From Verpa conica (taxonomy: Eukaryota; Ascomycota; Pezizomycetes; Pezizales; Morchellaceae): a stretch of DNA of 64,000 bases. The notes under the pieces are model-generated. The model saw only the letters and a program-made list of their open reading frames with translations, was not told the origin of the DNA and made no database searches. The position numbers and the translations under genes were made by a program. The stretch lies in NCBI GenBank assembly GCA_033030425.1, contig JAUFSD010000007.1, positions 1,240,001-1,304,000 on the forward strand, written 5' to 3'. Below, piece by piece: positions 11,205 through 21,678 of this stretch (the stretch's first letter is position 1; each line of letters starts with the position of its first letter).

Positions 11205-13388
11205 ATGGCCACCCCACAACCCCCTTCAAGCGGTAACACTCCCCGCTCGGCCACCCCCACTACCGCGCAACCGCAGACCTCGCAAAACTTCTCTTCACTT
11301 GTTTCAACTATTTTAAAAACCAGCGGCAGGGAGCCTCCTCCGCTCGTAGGATCTTCTACTACTGTTATCGGCGATACTCTTTATGCCTTCGGCGGACGGT
11401 TGCTCTCCCGGACCACACCACAGCTAACATGCCATATGTATGCACTTGATCTAATAACTAGGGTCTGGGTTCGCCTGGATACCAAGGGTGATATTCCAAG
11501 ACCTAGATATTTTCATAGCATGTGCGCACTGGGGGATACGAAGCTTGTTTGCTTCGGTGGCATGTCACCGGCTACCAGTCAACAGGGTGGTGGCGTAGGT
11601 ATGACCATGAACGCTCCTGGGGGTGGTTCTGCATTGCCTGGTGCAGATAATCAGAACGAGGTCATGGTTATGAGCGATATCCATATCTTCGACATACAAA
11701 CACACACATGGACTTTTATACCAGCGCAGGATCCACCTGAAGGCCGATATGCTCATTGCGCAACTGTACTCCCTACATGTGCTACATTTACATCAACGAA
11801 TAGTGCGGCAGCTCCAGTTGTTGGCGGGCTAGGATTAGACGGACTTGGGGGTGCGGAGATGGTGGTTGTTGGCGGCCAAGATTCTGCGAATCACTATATT
11901 GAAGAGATCAATGTCTTTAATCTACGGTCATTGAAGTGGGTATCGACTCGAGCCCTCGACAGGTCTTGTGGAGCCTACAGGTCAGTCGTTGCACCGTTAG
12001 GGAGAGGGTTGACGACATCTATGATTGGTGCCGGCATGGGCCCTGGCAGAACTGGTCCCAATGGTGTACAAGCTGAAGGGGATCTGTCACTGTCTACTGT
12101 TAATGGCAATTCTGCACCACCTATACCAACTGAGACGAATGCTATGCTTGTATACTCGAATTACAATTTCTTAGACGTAAAGTTGGAGCTTCAAATCCGA
12201 TTACCTGATGGAAGCCTGACTGAGAAACCTATGAACGGCCAGTTCTCGCCTCCAGGTCTGCGTTTTCCAAATGGAGGGGTTTTGGATGATCACTTTGTTG
12301 TGAGCGGAACCTACTTGACGAGCAGCAAACAAGAATACGCTCTCTGGGCCTTGAACCTTAAGACATTGATATGGTCACGTATCGATGCTGGTCAGGTATT
12401 CGCACAGGGTTCGTGGAATAGAGGTATTCTATGGAGTAAGCGGAACTCGTTCCTGATCTTGGGAAACAAGAACCGCTCCCTAGTGGAAGACTACAATCAC
12501 CGTCGCATTAACTTTACACATGTTTGCATGGTTGAACTAGAAGCATTCGGGCTTTACGAAAACCCCCGATTACACTCCCACCCTGCACTCCAACGTTCCT
12601 TTTCCACTCCTGCCCAGGAGCTTGGCCGCGTGGTCTTTGGGATGCGTGAAATGGCAGACATGGAATTGCTTGCTATCAATGGCGAGCGGATTCCCGTAAA
12701 TTCCAGAATCATAGCCCGTCGCTGGGGACCGTACTTTCTGGAATTACTAAATGCGTCAAACAAGGAGCTTCCACCTTCTCCTGGAGGCGCAAACCAAAGT
12801 AGAGTACATATGTCTATGTCGATCAATCAACAGCCCATTGTTAAAGACCTCCAACCCCCTACCACTGCACAGTTTAATCCATTAGACCGTCCAAGGACTT
12901 TATACCTCCCACATACACAACAAACTCTCTTGACACTTGTACACTTCCTATACACATCCACCTTACCTGCCCCTAGTCATCCCCAGAGCAGTCCTCAGAT
13001 CTTATGCTCACTGCTACAAATTGCACGACCTTATCGTGTTGAAGGTCTTCTAGAGGCAGTGGTGGAGCGTTTACACCAGGTGCTTGACGGGAAGAACGCT
13101 GCAGCTGTTTTCAACGCTGCGGCTATGGCGGCTGGTGGTGGCGCTGCAATATATGGAGGGCTTGCAGCCCCACGGAAGAACGTGGACATGATGACAGTAA
13201 ATAGTGAAAATTCAGAGAATGCTGAGGCGTGGAGAGGAGGAGTTAGTAGCGTCATTGGATTACAAAAGAGAGGGCTGAGAGGTTTGATGGAGGGACGGAG
13301 GATTAGGGAGAGAGCAAGGAGCATGGGGGGGAGAACTTCTGAGGGGACGGCGATGGCGCAGGGAACATTTGGTATTGGAGTAAGTTAA
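11205..13388 (+). CDS. Kelch-repeat/BTB-like protein
   Basis: Single-exon gene of 727 residues, isolated between repeat blocks. Residues about 45-430 form a Kelch-type beta-propeller, with repeated hydrophobic-GG turns (GDTLYAFGGRLL, TKLVCFGGMS, GAEMVVVGGQD) and W/Y-rich spacing (THTWTFIPAQ, SLKWVST). Residues about 476-625 resemble a BTB/POZ fold (DMELLAINGERIPVNSRIIARR, then LVHFLYTSTLP) carrying a Pro-rich insert. Ala/Gly-rich and basic stretches end the protein. This Kelch-then-BTB order is shared with fission yeast Ral2, a Ras1 activator, but I cannot show orthology by eye. Kelch/BTB proteins commonly act as scaffolds or Cul3 adaptors. The ATG follows a purine/CACC context (ATCACCATGG), supporting the start. 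Confidence 0.85.
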   Translation: MATPQPPSSGNTPRSATPTTAQPQTSQNFSSLVSTILKTSGREPPPLVGSSTTVIGDTLYAFGGRLLSRTTPQLTCHMYALDLITRVWVRLDTKGDIPRPRYFHSMCALGDTKLVCFGGMSPATSQQGGGVGMTMNAPGGGSALPGADNQNEVMVMSDIHIFDIQTHTWTFIPAQDPPEGRYAHCATVLPTCATFTSTNSAAAPVVGGLGLDGLGGAEMVVVGGQDSANHYIEEINVFNLRSLKWVSTRALDRSCGAYRSVVAPLGRGLTTSMIGAGMGPGRTGPNGVQAEGDLSLSTVNGNSAPPIPTETNAMLVYSNYNFLDVKLELQIRLPDGSLTEKPMNGQFSPPGLRFPNGGVLDDHFVVSGTYLTSSKQEYALWALNLKTLIWSRIDAGQVFAQGSWNRGILWSKRNSFLILGNKNRSLVEDYNHRRINFTHVCMVELEAFGLYENPRLHSHPALQRSFSTPAQELGRVVFGMREMADMELLAINGERIPVNSRIIARRWGPYFLELLNASNKELPPSPGGANQSRVHMSMSINQQPIVKDLQPPTTAQFNPLDRPRTLYLPHTQQTLLTLVHFLYTSTLPAPSHPQSSPQILCSLLQIARPYRVEGLLEAVVERLHQVLDGKNAAAVFNAAAMAAGGGAAIYGGLAAPRKNVDMMTVNSENSENAEAWRGGVSSVIGLQKRGLRGLMEGRRIRERARSMGGRTSEGTAMAQGTFGIGVS

Positions 13389-13789
13389 GCGTATAAGTTG
13401 GATCGAGTCCTTGCCTAAAAGACAGGTAGATGCAGTAGGTGTGGTAGTAGCAGGGAATATGCTAGGTGATTCTTTTTTGATACCCGCCCCTACTTTTTCT
13501 TCTTGGGAAGCTAGTGTTCGAGGTATTCTATTTTATTGGTGGCCGGGAGGACTGGATATATCAATATTGCTTATAACTGGAATCAATACATTTTGTGAAT
13601 TGTAATTACTGATATGTTCTATTTGAACTGTATTGAGATGGGATATTCTTCAGTACAGAGGGACAACGAAAACTCAGAGGACGGAAGTTTTCACTTCTCG
13701 ACTAGACAGTCTCTAGCGATAATTTTTGTCGGCTAGTGAATGACCCGGATAACCTGACGGCGGCATCAGGTCCCAACATATTATTACCC
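13389..13789. other. 3' flank of the Kelch gene
   Basis: Nothing recognised apart from AT-rich sequence that may hold the polyadenylation site. Confidence 0.4.
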
Positions 13790-14177
13790 TTATGGTGGGC
13801 GGTTAGAAGTTGCTGGAGCGTCGGACTGGGATCGCAGTGTTGTAGGCACCTGATAAGAGGAGTTATTCTGGGAACCTGAAGAAGACTACTTGTTTGACTA
13901 TTGTAAATTCATTGCTCTTTCCGCTTCTTTGATGTGTCGGGGATATGGGGAGAAGCACGTACAGATAAACTTGCTGGCGGCTATCTACCGCTGAGTGCCC
14001 CACTGAGTTGCTGTAGACACATAGTAAAAACACAAGCTTTTGACCCCAAAATTAACTCCTGCGCATCAGGAAAATTTGTCCATCCGAACCAAAGCGGGAT
14101 GATAGATGAAAAGTCATAATTTAGAGCTGATTGATAAAAAAATTGAGGAAATTGAATAAGAACTGACAGAGTTGGGC
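13790..14177 (-). repeat. Repeat F, inverted diverged copy
   Basis: The reverse complement matches 20105-20480: ACTCTGTCAGTTCTTAT, the GGTTCGGA(C/T)GGAC block, GCTGGCGGCTATCT, and GTAGGCACCTGATAAGAGGAGT (reverse strand). It ends where a fragment of LTR E begins. Confidence 0.65.
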
Positions 14178-14200
14178 TGTAACTGCCCCTGCTGTGTTAC
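14178..14200 (+). mobile_element. 5' 23 bp of an LTR E copy
   Basis: Matches the first 23 bases of LTR E at 21746 exactly (TGTAACTGCCCC...TGTTAC). It is cut by D3, which begins at the next base, showing E inserted in F and D inserted in E. Confidence 0.7.
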
Positions 14201-14550
14201 TGTAACGGGGGCACTTCCAAGGGACGTTCCCTGGAAGTACTGCCGTACGACAAAAAACCACAATATCTCTTTCTGACGAGAAGCTTCAGCAGCGAGGCTT
14301 AGAACCGCTTGTCAACACGGAAGGTCAACAGTCCTCTGATCAAATACAGGAATAAGGTTTTAGATAGAGATAACTAGAGACTTTAAAAGGCTCCGCTCCC
14401 AACGGAAGACAAACATTTTTAGTAGGGTATGTAAGGGTTTCTGAACAACAGTTGTCCATTGACTAGCAAGAATGGTTCTGTCCTGGGGGGAGGACGGGTT
14501 TAAGCTATGTTTTTGTTTGCGAGCAGTCTGCCAAGCAGCGGTACAACAAT
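14201..14550 (+). mobile_element. Truncated D element (copy 3)
   Basis: Matches the first 350 bp of D1/D2 from TGTAACGGGGGCAC onward with moderate divergence. It stops within the word GAACAAT of D, exactly where a TIR-element end (CATCAGC) begins. Confidence 0.75.
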
Positions 14551-14903
14551 CATCAGCATACTTGAATGTTTCTCTCTGATGCACCTGATGCCTCTGATTC
14601 ACAGGATACAGTTGGTAGAATTCGACGATCAGGAGACAGGGTTTGTCCCAGAGATGTTTGGCTAGCTGTCAGAGCTCTCAGAAGAGCTCTGGAGGCTCCC
14701 ATAATCACCTCTGGAAGCGTCAGGAGATTCTATAGCAGTCTCTGGGGGGGCTTTGCTAGTCACGCTGGTAGTCATGCTAACAGTCACGGTTTGGAGTCTT
14801 TAAAATTTTATTTATTTTACTATGTACATTTTCTAGTCTATATACAAAATACTGCTGCTTTGCCCCCTCCCCCAGCCTGCCTGCCTGTCTGCCTGCCTGC
14901 ATG
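14551..14903 (+). mobile_element. TIR-element 5' part, piece 1
   Basis: Begins CATCAGCATACTTGAA and follows the same sequence order as the reverse complement of 33211-32820: TCTCTCTGATG, AGCTGTCAGAGCTCTCAG, the TAGTCACGCTGGTAGTCA block, the GTCTATATACAAAATACTGCTG block, then CCTG tetramers. It ends at a second element terminus. Confidence 0.7.
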
Positions 14904-15053
14904 CATCAGCAAACTTGAAGGTTTCTCTCTGACACATCTGATGCATCTGAGGCTTGGGATGCAGTTGGTGGAAATCAACGATCAGGACACGGGATCTGTC
15001 TCAGAGACGCTCGGCTAGCTGTCAGAGCTCTCAGGAGAGCTCTGAAGAGTCTG
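14904..15053 (+). mobile_element. TIR-element 5' part, piece 2
   Basis: Starts CATCAGCAAACTTGAAGG, identical to the terminus of the complete element (33211 reading inward), and repeats the first 145 bp of piece 1 before fading out. The two starts in direct orientation suggest one copy inserted into another, or an unequal duplication. Confidence 0.65.
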
Positions 15054-15161
15054 ACCAAAATATTTGGAGCTATCAGGACATGTTGTGATATAAGCTGCGC
15101 TAAATCCTAATATCTCCGAAGCCCTTCTGACTTTGCAAGTCTAACTTGGGCGCTATCATGG

Positions 15162-15585
15162 TGTCAAGAACAACAAATCATCAGTTCTCACTCGGTCACA
15201 AATTGTCACTCGACCACCAGTCAGCCTTGCCCGTTTCATATCAGTTTCATGTCTAGTCTCATTTATGTTTCATGTATGGGATGACGTGGCCTGCCACGTC
15301 ATCAGGATCTCCTTAGTTTCATATCACGTATCATGTTCTCGTTTCATGTAGTCTGACACGCTACGCGTGTCAGCCCCTTCCCTTTCATGTTTCGGCCATA
15401 CTATAAGTATCGAGCCATTTCCCCAGTTCTTAGTCTTAGCTCTCTATCCTTCAACTTGTATTTACTACCAAGTACCTACTCTAGTTCCAGTCTTCCCAGT
15501 CTTCTAGTCCATGTGCCCTTAGTGTCCCAGCTCTTTAGACATCACCTGCTGTCCCCACTAGAGCAAGGGCTTGTGTACTTTTACA
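15162..15585 (+). mobile_element. Solo LTR, family A, copy 2, with target duplication
   Basis: 424 bp, TGTCAAGAAC...TACTTTTACA, flanked on both sides by CATGG (15157-15161 and 15586-15590), a perfect 5-bp target-site duplication. It contains the 20-bp palindrome around TGACGTGGC/GCCACGTCA and a TATA-like box. A long open frame that starts inside it runs through LTR sequence and is not a gene. Confidence 0.92.
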
Positions 15586-15828
15586 CATGGGCTCTCTTGA
15601 AACTTTTTATACTACCTTCTGAGGCTCCTCTATGCCTCATACTCTTCACATTTGTGTCAGGAATTGCTAAAGCTCTCCCGATGGCTCTGGCAGCTTTCGC
15701 AATTGCTTTATATGGTAAAAATATTATATTAAATACTATCGATAAGAAGTCTTAACCCCTCATTCCTCTTAGCTTTACAAATTATCCCTAAAGCAATCAC
15801 CAAAGCTCTACCAGTTATTCTCAGTACT
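15586..15828 (-). pseudogene. Coding-like host fragment between LTR A2 and LTR E1
   Basis: The minus strand has short open, helix-like stretches (AIAKAARAIGRALAIP; GRALVIALGIICKAKRN) with stops between them. More such sequence lies beyond LTR E1 at 16427-16655 (ALCDISRARGSIAVTRHG). This looks like an old gene or transposon ORF split by insertions. Product unknown. Confidence 0.3.
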
Positions 15829-16426
15829 TGTAACACAATCACACACTAGTTTAGTGCAAGCACTGCTCGGCACTAATCTAGTGGATAATTGTGGTAGGGG
15901 GAGGTTTCAGGCTAAGCCTAGTAGCTATCTCAAAGAGATTGACTAACTAGACTAGACTCGGTAGGCTAATATACTGATATGAACTAAAAGTAGCCGGTCA
16001 ATTGCATATATTGATAACTAACTTAGGTAGCTGGATCCTGCCGACCCAAAACTAGCTAGACACGGCAGGTTTTATACTAAAACAAAAACATACATAAACT
16101 AGCCAGGGCATTCCACGCTCCGGTCCAAAAACAAGTAAACAGTAATCAAAAATAACTCGGCACAACCATTCCTCTATTTCTGTCATGTTCCTCCGATCCT
16201 GGTACCCTAATCTCCGATCCATGCCAGGATCAAAACACTAAAGAAATACTAATCATCCCGATCCGGTACCATCCCGGTACAATAATTGCTCCGCTTCCGG
16301 CGGGGTTCCCAAACATTGTAAAGTAGATCCAAAGAAACAATAAAGAAATCCCAAGGTGGTTAGTGCCATAACCGCATCCAAAACAAGTAAAACAAAGAAC
16401 AAAGTAACACAGCAGGGGCGGTTACA
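15829..16426 (-). mobile_element. Solo LTR, family E, copy 1
   Basis: 598 bp, minus orientation, TGTAACTGCCCCTGC...TTGTGTTACA ends. It has the same length as E2 (21746-22343) and is collinear throughout. Flanking 5-mers are GTACT (15824-15828) and GTCCT (16427-16431), one mismatch, probably a decayed target duplication. Confidence 0.85.
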
Positions 16427-16655
16427 GTCCTTCTCCTCCTCCTCCTCCTACATGTATTTTACCTACCTCCCACTATGTCCTTGCTGCTACCTGCACCAGT
16501 ATCACTTTCCTCCACCCCTACTAGCTGCGCTTGAATGACCTGATCGGAGTCATCGGGAGTTACTACTCCCCATCCATGTCGAGTAACTGCTATACTTCCA
16601 CGAGCTCTACTGATATCACATAGAGCTATTGCCAAAGCTATGTCATCTTCGCTCC

Positions 16656-17460
16656 TTTTTTTTTTTTTTTTATATCAAGTGATTTTATTGTTCTGGGTAC
16701 AAAATCTGGTATGTAGTACAAAACTATGACCTAAAAATTACCCTTCCCCTTCCTAAAAATAAACCATGTCCGCCTTAAACAAATCTTGCAAATAATAAAT
16801 ATAAAATTACAAAAGAAACAGTACCAAATTCCGTCAATAACGCTTGAATGTCCTGCTTTTTCATGGCTTAATTGCCAGTTCCCACACTTTACTGTGGGAT
16901 TTGATGCTAGCTGTCACTGTTTGTGATTGAGCTGTCTGAGACGGTGGTAAATGTCGAAATAGAGGAGAATGAGGGGACTGGGGAAACCAGTCCTTTTTTG
17001 GGAAAATTTCTTTTGTTGGAAATAATAAAGTTTCCGAGCAAGAGGGTAAGAGCTTCGTTTTCCCAAATTTCGCTGAGTGACTCAACATTTGGAAAGAGTG
17101 TGTTGCGCTGCGTCGCTAGCTCAGGACAGTGTAGAATGACCTGTTCGAACGTTTCGGGATGCGAAAGACATCTCGGGCACTTATCGGTAGAGTTAATATT
17201 GAGCCAGGATTTCTGGCCGTTAAAATAGCTTTTTCCGGCTCTCATTTGGTGAATCCGGGTAGATTGGAACTTGTGAAGTCGCATAAATAAGGGTAGGGAT
17301 GTATCGACTGGAAATGTGTAGTACTCTGGGGGAGGAAAAAGAATTTTCCAGTTATGAAGAACTTGGAACTTGGCAACGGTGCCAAGCATGTCGGGAGGGA
17401 GTTGTAGATCGAGCAAGGGTTTTATGATGGACTCTAAGTGTAAGACTGGCCTATACAATT
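16656..17460 (-). mobile_element. 5'-truncated LINE (non-LTR retrotransposon), C-terminal region
   Basis: Minus-strand open frame 17458-16907 carries the C-terminal signature of Tad/R1-like LINE polymerases: STRIHQMRAGKSYF, then a zinc-binding CPRC...H/C region (CPRCLSHPETFEQVILHCP). A run of 18 T at 16656-16673 on the plus strand is the poly(A) tail of the minus-strand element, fixing orientation and 3' end. Reverse transcriptase and upstream parts are missing, the usual outcome of aborted target-primed reverse transcription. Confidence 0.78.
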
Positions 17461-18183
17461 ATCCAGGCTACGTCCCGTCAAGCTTAGAGTTCAGTCCGAA
17501 GGTATAAGATACCAACTACCAAGGTCTCCTCAGTCAACGGTAGTAGTTGTTCCCTTAAATCGCACAAGAGAGTTACGAACTACGATATCGTCAAGACTCA
17601 CTAGAGTTGGTTAGATAGAGCGGAAAGTTGTTCAGTTGAAGTTCCGAAAGTCACAAGCAAAATGTTTGTAAATAGAGTTTTTAAGGTAGTTTGATAGATT
17701 CAAATATATTGATAAGACTCGTTCTTCCAGTTGATGTTTTGGTAAAGAGACAAATCTGCCGACTATTTTATATACCGCGGTTTTGGCTCGCGGATTTATT
17801 CTAAATCCTAATATAAACGCCTGGGAACCCCCGAAGACCCTGAAAACCTGCCAAGCAATCACGCCATACAATACAAATCTTACAACACAGTCAAAACACC
17901 AATACAAACACCTTCCCCCCATACTTATACAAATCCCGACCAGTCCAAGCACTATGTCCCGGTCCTATTGTCTATTCTAGTCAAGCCCAAAGGTGTACTA
18001 GAGTAATGCAATCACGTAAAGCTGTTAGTGAACCAATCTGTACTCTGCGGACGGGCCGATAAGTGTACTAACCACCGTATCTGTTCTGTCCTTGCATGTT
18101 CCCTCGTGGCAGAGAGTCACCAAAGCTCTTTGGTACTAATCAGCAAGCAGTACTGGGAAGTGGGGCCTTCCTTCATACCGTTA
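17461..18183. other. Unclassified spacer
   Basis: No supported gene. A 106-codon minus frame (17952-17632) lacks recognisable features. The right end near 18030-18183 is host sequence for element D1 and probably belongs to repeat F. Confidence 0.35.
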
Positions 18184-18188
18184 GTTTG

Positions 18189-20071
18189 TGTAACGGGGGC
18201 ACTCCCAGGGGAGTACTGCCGTACCAAAAAAAACCAACAACCTTCCTTCCTGACGAGAAGCTTCAGCAGCGAGGCTTAGAACCGCTCGTCAACACGGAAG
18301 GTCGACAGTCCCTGGGCAAAACAGGAATAAGGATTTAATGGGTCGATAACTAAAGACTTTAAAAGGCTCTGCTTCCCAGGGGAAGACAAACGTCTTTAGC
18401 TAAGCGTATGAGGGTCTCTGAACAACAGTTGTTCGTTGACTAGTAAGAATTCTTGTCCTTGGGGGAAGGACGGGTTTAAGCTATGAGTTTTGATTGCGAG
18501 CAGGCTGCCAAGAAGCGGGGAACAATTCCTCCGTGCTTGGAAATCAACTGAGTCTAGAGCGCCCCTAAGAACTAGCGGGGTCGATAGACTAGCGACTAAA
18601 AAGCGTTGGTTACTAAAAGCTCTGTAACTTTTGCTATAATGGTCCGATTTCAAATCCGATTGCACCTATGGATTCGCAGCACTGTCCCCCATATACCCTC
18701 CGAGTTTGGTTTGGTTGGACGAATTTTCCTGACGGTTTTGGGGTTATTTTTGGGGTCCAAAACTTGTCTTTTTGTTAGGGAATCTGCAACTCAGGGGGGC
18801 CCCCTCTGCAAACGGCGGGTGGCACAGTGAGGCGCCTCGCGGGTGTTAGAAAAAACACAGAGTCCCCTAGGTAGGGTATGTGAAGAATAGCGGAGTAACA
18901 GCTTAGGACGCAAGTCCTAATGGTATAACTCTACAGGTACGATGCACAGAAAGAAGCGTAATGCCAGTGAATTGGTAGTAGCAACAGAATAAACTATTAC
19001 TATAAAGAACAGGCAAGCGAGGATTCTGAGCATGTAATACCAAACAAGATAGCGTAGTAGATTGGTGTCTATGTCTAGAGAATTATAGTCCCAGAAAGAG
19101 GGAGAACGGCCCGCTATTTATACAGAAAAGTCCTTTATCCTCCAACCGAGATAACTATGTGAAAACCAAGGTGGGAACGCCGTTTGACCCTGAAAACCGT
19201 AACAAAGTAAAGGTAACCAAAAGAAATGTGTAATACAATGCTTGTAAGTGAAATGGTGTGTTGAGTAAACATAAATGAGCGCAACAAAATATGACTCATA
19301 ACAAATGGCGCAATACATGTGAGTAATAAGGTATGCGACCTTTCGATAAACATTAGTAGTTATGTAAAAATGTAATAAATGTAAAAATGTATCAAGAAAA
19401 GAATCAGAACTGTCATCGTAATGAAATGTAGCAAATGGAGATAAAATGTTATACAAACAAGGAAAGACAGACTGAGAATCTCGAAAAAATAACAGGGTAA
19501 CCCACTGGTGATTCCTGCCGTTGCTTAGATTCCCTTCCCACGTTCCTAGTCCAACCTGGGGGCGTGGCGGAGAGGTAATCTTGATCCATAAGGACCTTAG
19601 GGCGAAGCACAAGGCGTAGCCCCATATGGTTCGATTCGTGACGCCGTCAGGTTAATTTATTATTTTTGCTGGCGGCCCTAACTACTAAGCATAGCTTTTG
19701 CTCTCGTCTCACGGCTCTCGGCCTCCCATAAGGTTGACCATCAGCGAAGCCGTTGTTATTCCTCCTAGAGGAACAGGAGCTTAACTTTGTTCATGGAGGC
19801 AACTGCTTCAGTCTCATTGCACTAGTATCTCCCGTAGCTATAAGCTACAGACGCGTTACTCTGGTCTCTGTCGCATACCGACGACGGTGAGCTTCACTCC
19901 GTCCTAGGAGCTCGCCAGCTCGCTTAGGGATCGGGCTATCATAGTAATGACTTTCCTTGGTATCTATTGACCGGAATAAGATAGCTAGTCCTATTCCTCA
20001 AGGGAGATCCTTAGGTGTCTCTATATGGAGAGGTACTTAAAACTAGTCATGACGATGGTTAAATCGTCACA
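18189..20071 (+). mobile_element. Element D copy 1 (LTR-like), split by solo LTR C1
   Basis: TGTAACGGGGGCACTCCC...TAAATCGTCACA, with TG...CA ends and perfect GTTTG target duplications (18184-18188, 20072-20076). Without the 621-bp C1 insertion (LTR plus one target copy) it is about 1262 bp, against 1253 bp for copy 2. No meaningful open frame, so it is best read as a long LTR left by recombination of a gypsy-like element. Its interior around 18680-18840 resembles repeat F, implying related origins. Confidence 0.88.
18879..19494 (-). mobile_element. Solo LTR, family C, copy 1, nested in D1
   Basis: 616 bp, minus orientation, TGTTATTTTTTCGAG...TATTCTTCACA. Perfect GGGTA duplications at 18874-18878 and 19495-19499. 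The uninterrupted site is present in D2 (TAGGCAGGGTAACCCACTGG near 34825-34844). Contains a TATAAATAGC promoter box on the minus strand. Confidence 0.95.
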
Positions 20072-20500
20072 GTTTGTCAAGAAACATGCTCCGACTGGCG
20101 GAGGGCACAACTCTGTCAGTTCTTATCTGATTTCCTTGATTCTTTCACCAGTCAGCTCCAAATCATGCCCTCTCATATACCCTCCGGATTTGGTTCGGAC
20201 GGACGAGTTATCCTGACGCTCCAGGGGTTATTTTTGGGGTCCAAAGCTTGTGTTTTTACTATGCGTTTACAGCAACTCTGAGGGGCCCCCCCAGCACCCA
20301 GTGGGTGGCACAGTGGGGCGCCCTGCAGGAGATAGCCGCCAGCAATAATATTCACACGCGCTTCTCCCCAAACCCCTATCGCGTTTCTCAAGAAACGAAC
20401 AAGGGATTTAGTTACCTAGATAGTCAAACAAGTGGTCTTCATGGTTCCCAGAGATACTCCTCTTATCAGGTGCCTACAACACTAAGAATTCGATTGGGAG
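20072..20500 (+). repeat. Repeat F, plus-strand copy (host of D1)
   Basis: Sequence shared, inverted, with 13790-14177 and, decayed, with 6847-6935. Element D1 is inserted at its left part (GTTTG duplication). No coding capacity seen; class unknown. Confidence 0.6.
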
Positions 20501-20530
20501 GTGATTTACACCTGTTTTAGCGGTTGAATT

Positions 20531-20907
20531 CTATTTCTTTGGGGGATTTGGAAGGCCTTTGAGTAGCTCAGAGTGAGAGTATACTCTATCAGGGGAAATG
20601 GTGGGAAACGAAGGATGGAACCTCCCTGTAACCGGATTGTTCAAAGGGTGAGCGAGGGAGACACGGATGCCGTGTCTTATTTTAAGGTAATGCAAATATA
20701 GAATAAGTGGGGGAGAGCGGGCCTCTGCCCATAGCACTCGAAGATTGATTGATCTGAAGCAACCTGTGACCCACCTTAGGACTGAATTCCAAAAGGTTTC
20801 CATGGTTTTTAGGGAGGATGTGGGAGTAAAAAGGGTTGCCCCATAGGTAAGCATTGGTCGTATGCCAAGAAGAGCGAGTTTTTGGCAGTTGGCTGAGGAG
20901 AGGCCTT
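20531..20907 (-). mobile_element. LINE reverse-transcriptase fragment
   Basis: The minus strand reads ANCQKLALLGIRPMLTYGA, then KTMETFWNSVLRWVTGCFR and EARSPPLILYLHYLK, the region just after the catalytic core in Tad-like LINE reverse transcriptases. It may be the same family as 16656-17460. Its upstream part is cut off precisely by the family C LTR at 20908. Confidence 0.72.
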
Positions 20908-21523
20908 TGTTATTTTTTCAAGATTCTCAGTCTGTCTTTCCTTGATTGTATAACATTTCATCTCCATTTGCTACATTTCATTACGACGACAGTTTTGATT
21001 GTTTTCTTGATACATTTTTACATTTATTACATTTTTACATAACTACTAATGTTTATCGAAGGTCGCATACCTTATTACTCACATGTATTGTGCTATTTGT
21101 TATGAGTCATATTTTTGTTGCGCTCATTTATGTTTACTCAACACACCATTTCGCTTACAAGCATTGAATTACTCATTTCTTTTGGTTACCTTTACTTTGT
21201 TACGGTTTTCAGGGTCAAACGGCGTTCCCACCTCGGTTTTCACATAGTTATCTCGGTTGGAGGATAAAGGACTTTTCTGTATAAATAGCAGGCCGTTCTC
21301 CCTCTTTCTGGGACAGTAATTCTCTAGACATAGACACCAATTTACTACGCTATCTTGTTTGGTATTACATGCTCAGACTTCTCGCTTGCCTATTCTTTAT
21401 AGTAATAGTTTATTCTGTTGCTACTACCAATTCACTGGCTTTACGCTTCTTTCTGTGCATCGTACCTGTAGAGTTATACCATTAGGACTTGCATCCTAAG
21501 CTGTTACTCCGCTATTCTTCACA
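20908..21523 (+). mobile_element. 5' LTR (family C, copy 2) of a Ty1/copia element
   Basis: 616 bp, TGTTATTTTTTCAAG...TATTCTTCACA, over 95% like C1 by eye. It is followed directly by a tRNA-iMet primer-binding site and copia gag, so this is a true 5' LTR and identifies family C as Ty1/copia. A TATAAATAGC box lies at about 21280. The left flank is GCCTT inside the LINE fragment. Confidence 0.92.
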
Positions 21524-21537
21524 GGTTATGAGCCCGG
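21524..21537 (+). other. Primer-binding site for a half initiator tRNA-Met
   Basis: GGTTATGAGCCCGG begins at the first base after the LTR. It is complementary to the anticodon-arm region of initiator tRNA-Met (GGGCUCAUAACC), the internal priming mode known for Drosophila copia and many fungal/plant copia elements. Confidence 0.8.
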
Positions 21538-21678
21538 CTGCACACAACAGCTAACTCTAATCTCACAACAACACTGGCGTCTTCTGCTGTCACCTCTCCT
21601 CCTCGCTCTCCCTCTCCAACTCTATCCAAACTAGACCTTCTCACATACCCTGAGCTATCACTGAATCACCCCATCGAA

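Noticed and set aside
18879..19612. Frames of 70-165 codons recurring at 19.1, 20.9, 29.7 and 33.4 kb
   Set aside because: They are translations of LTR family C on either strand and stop or diverge at the LTR edge.
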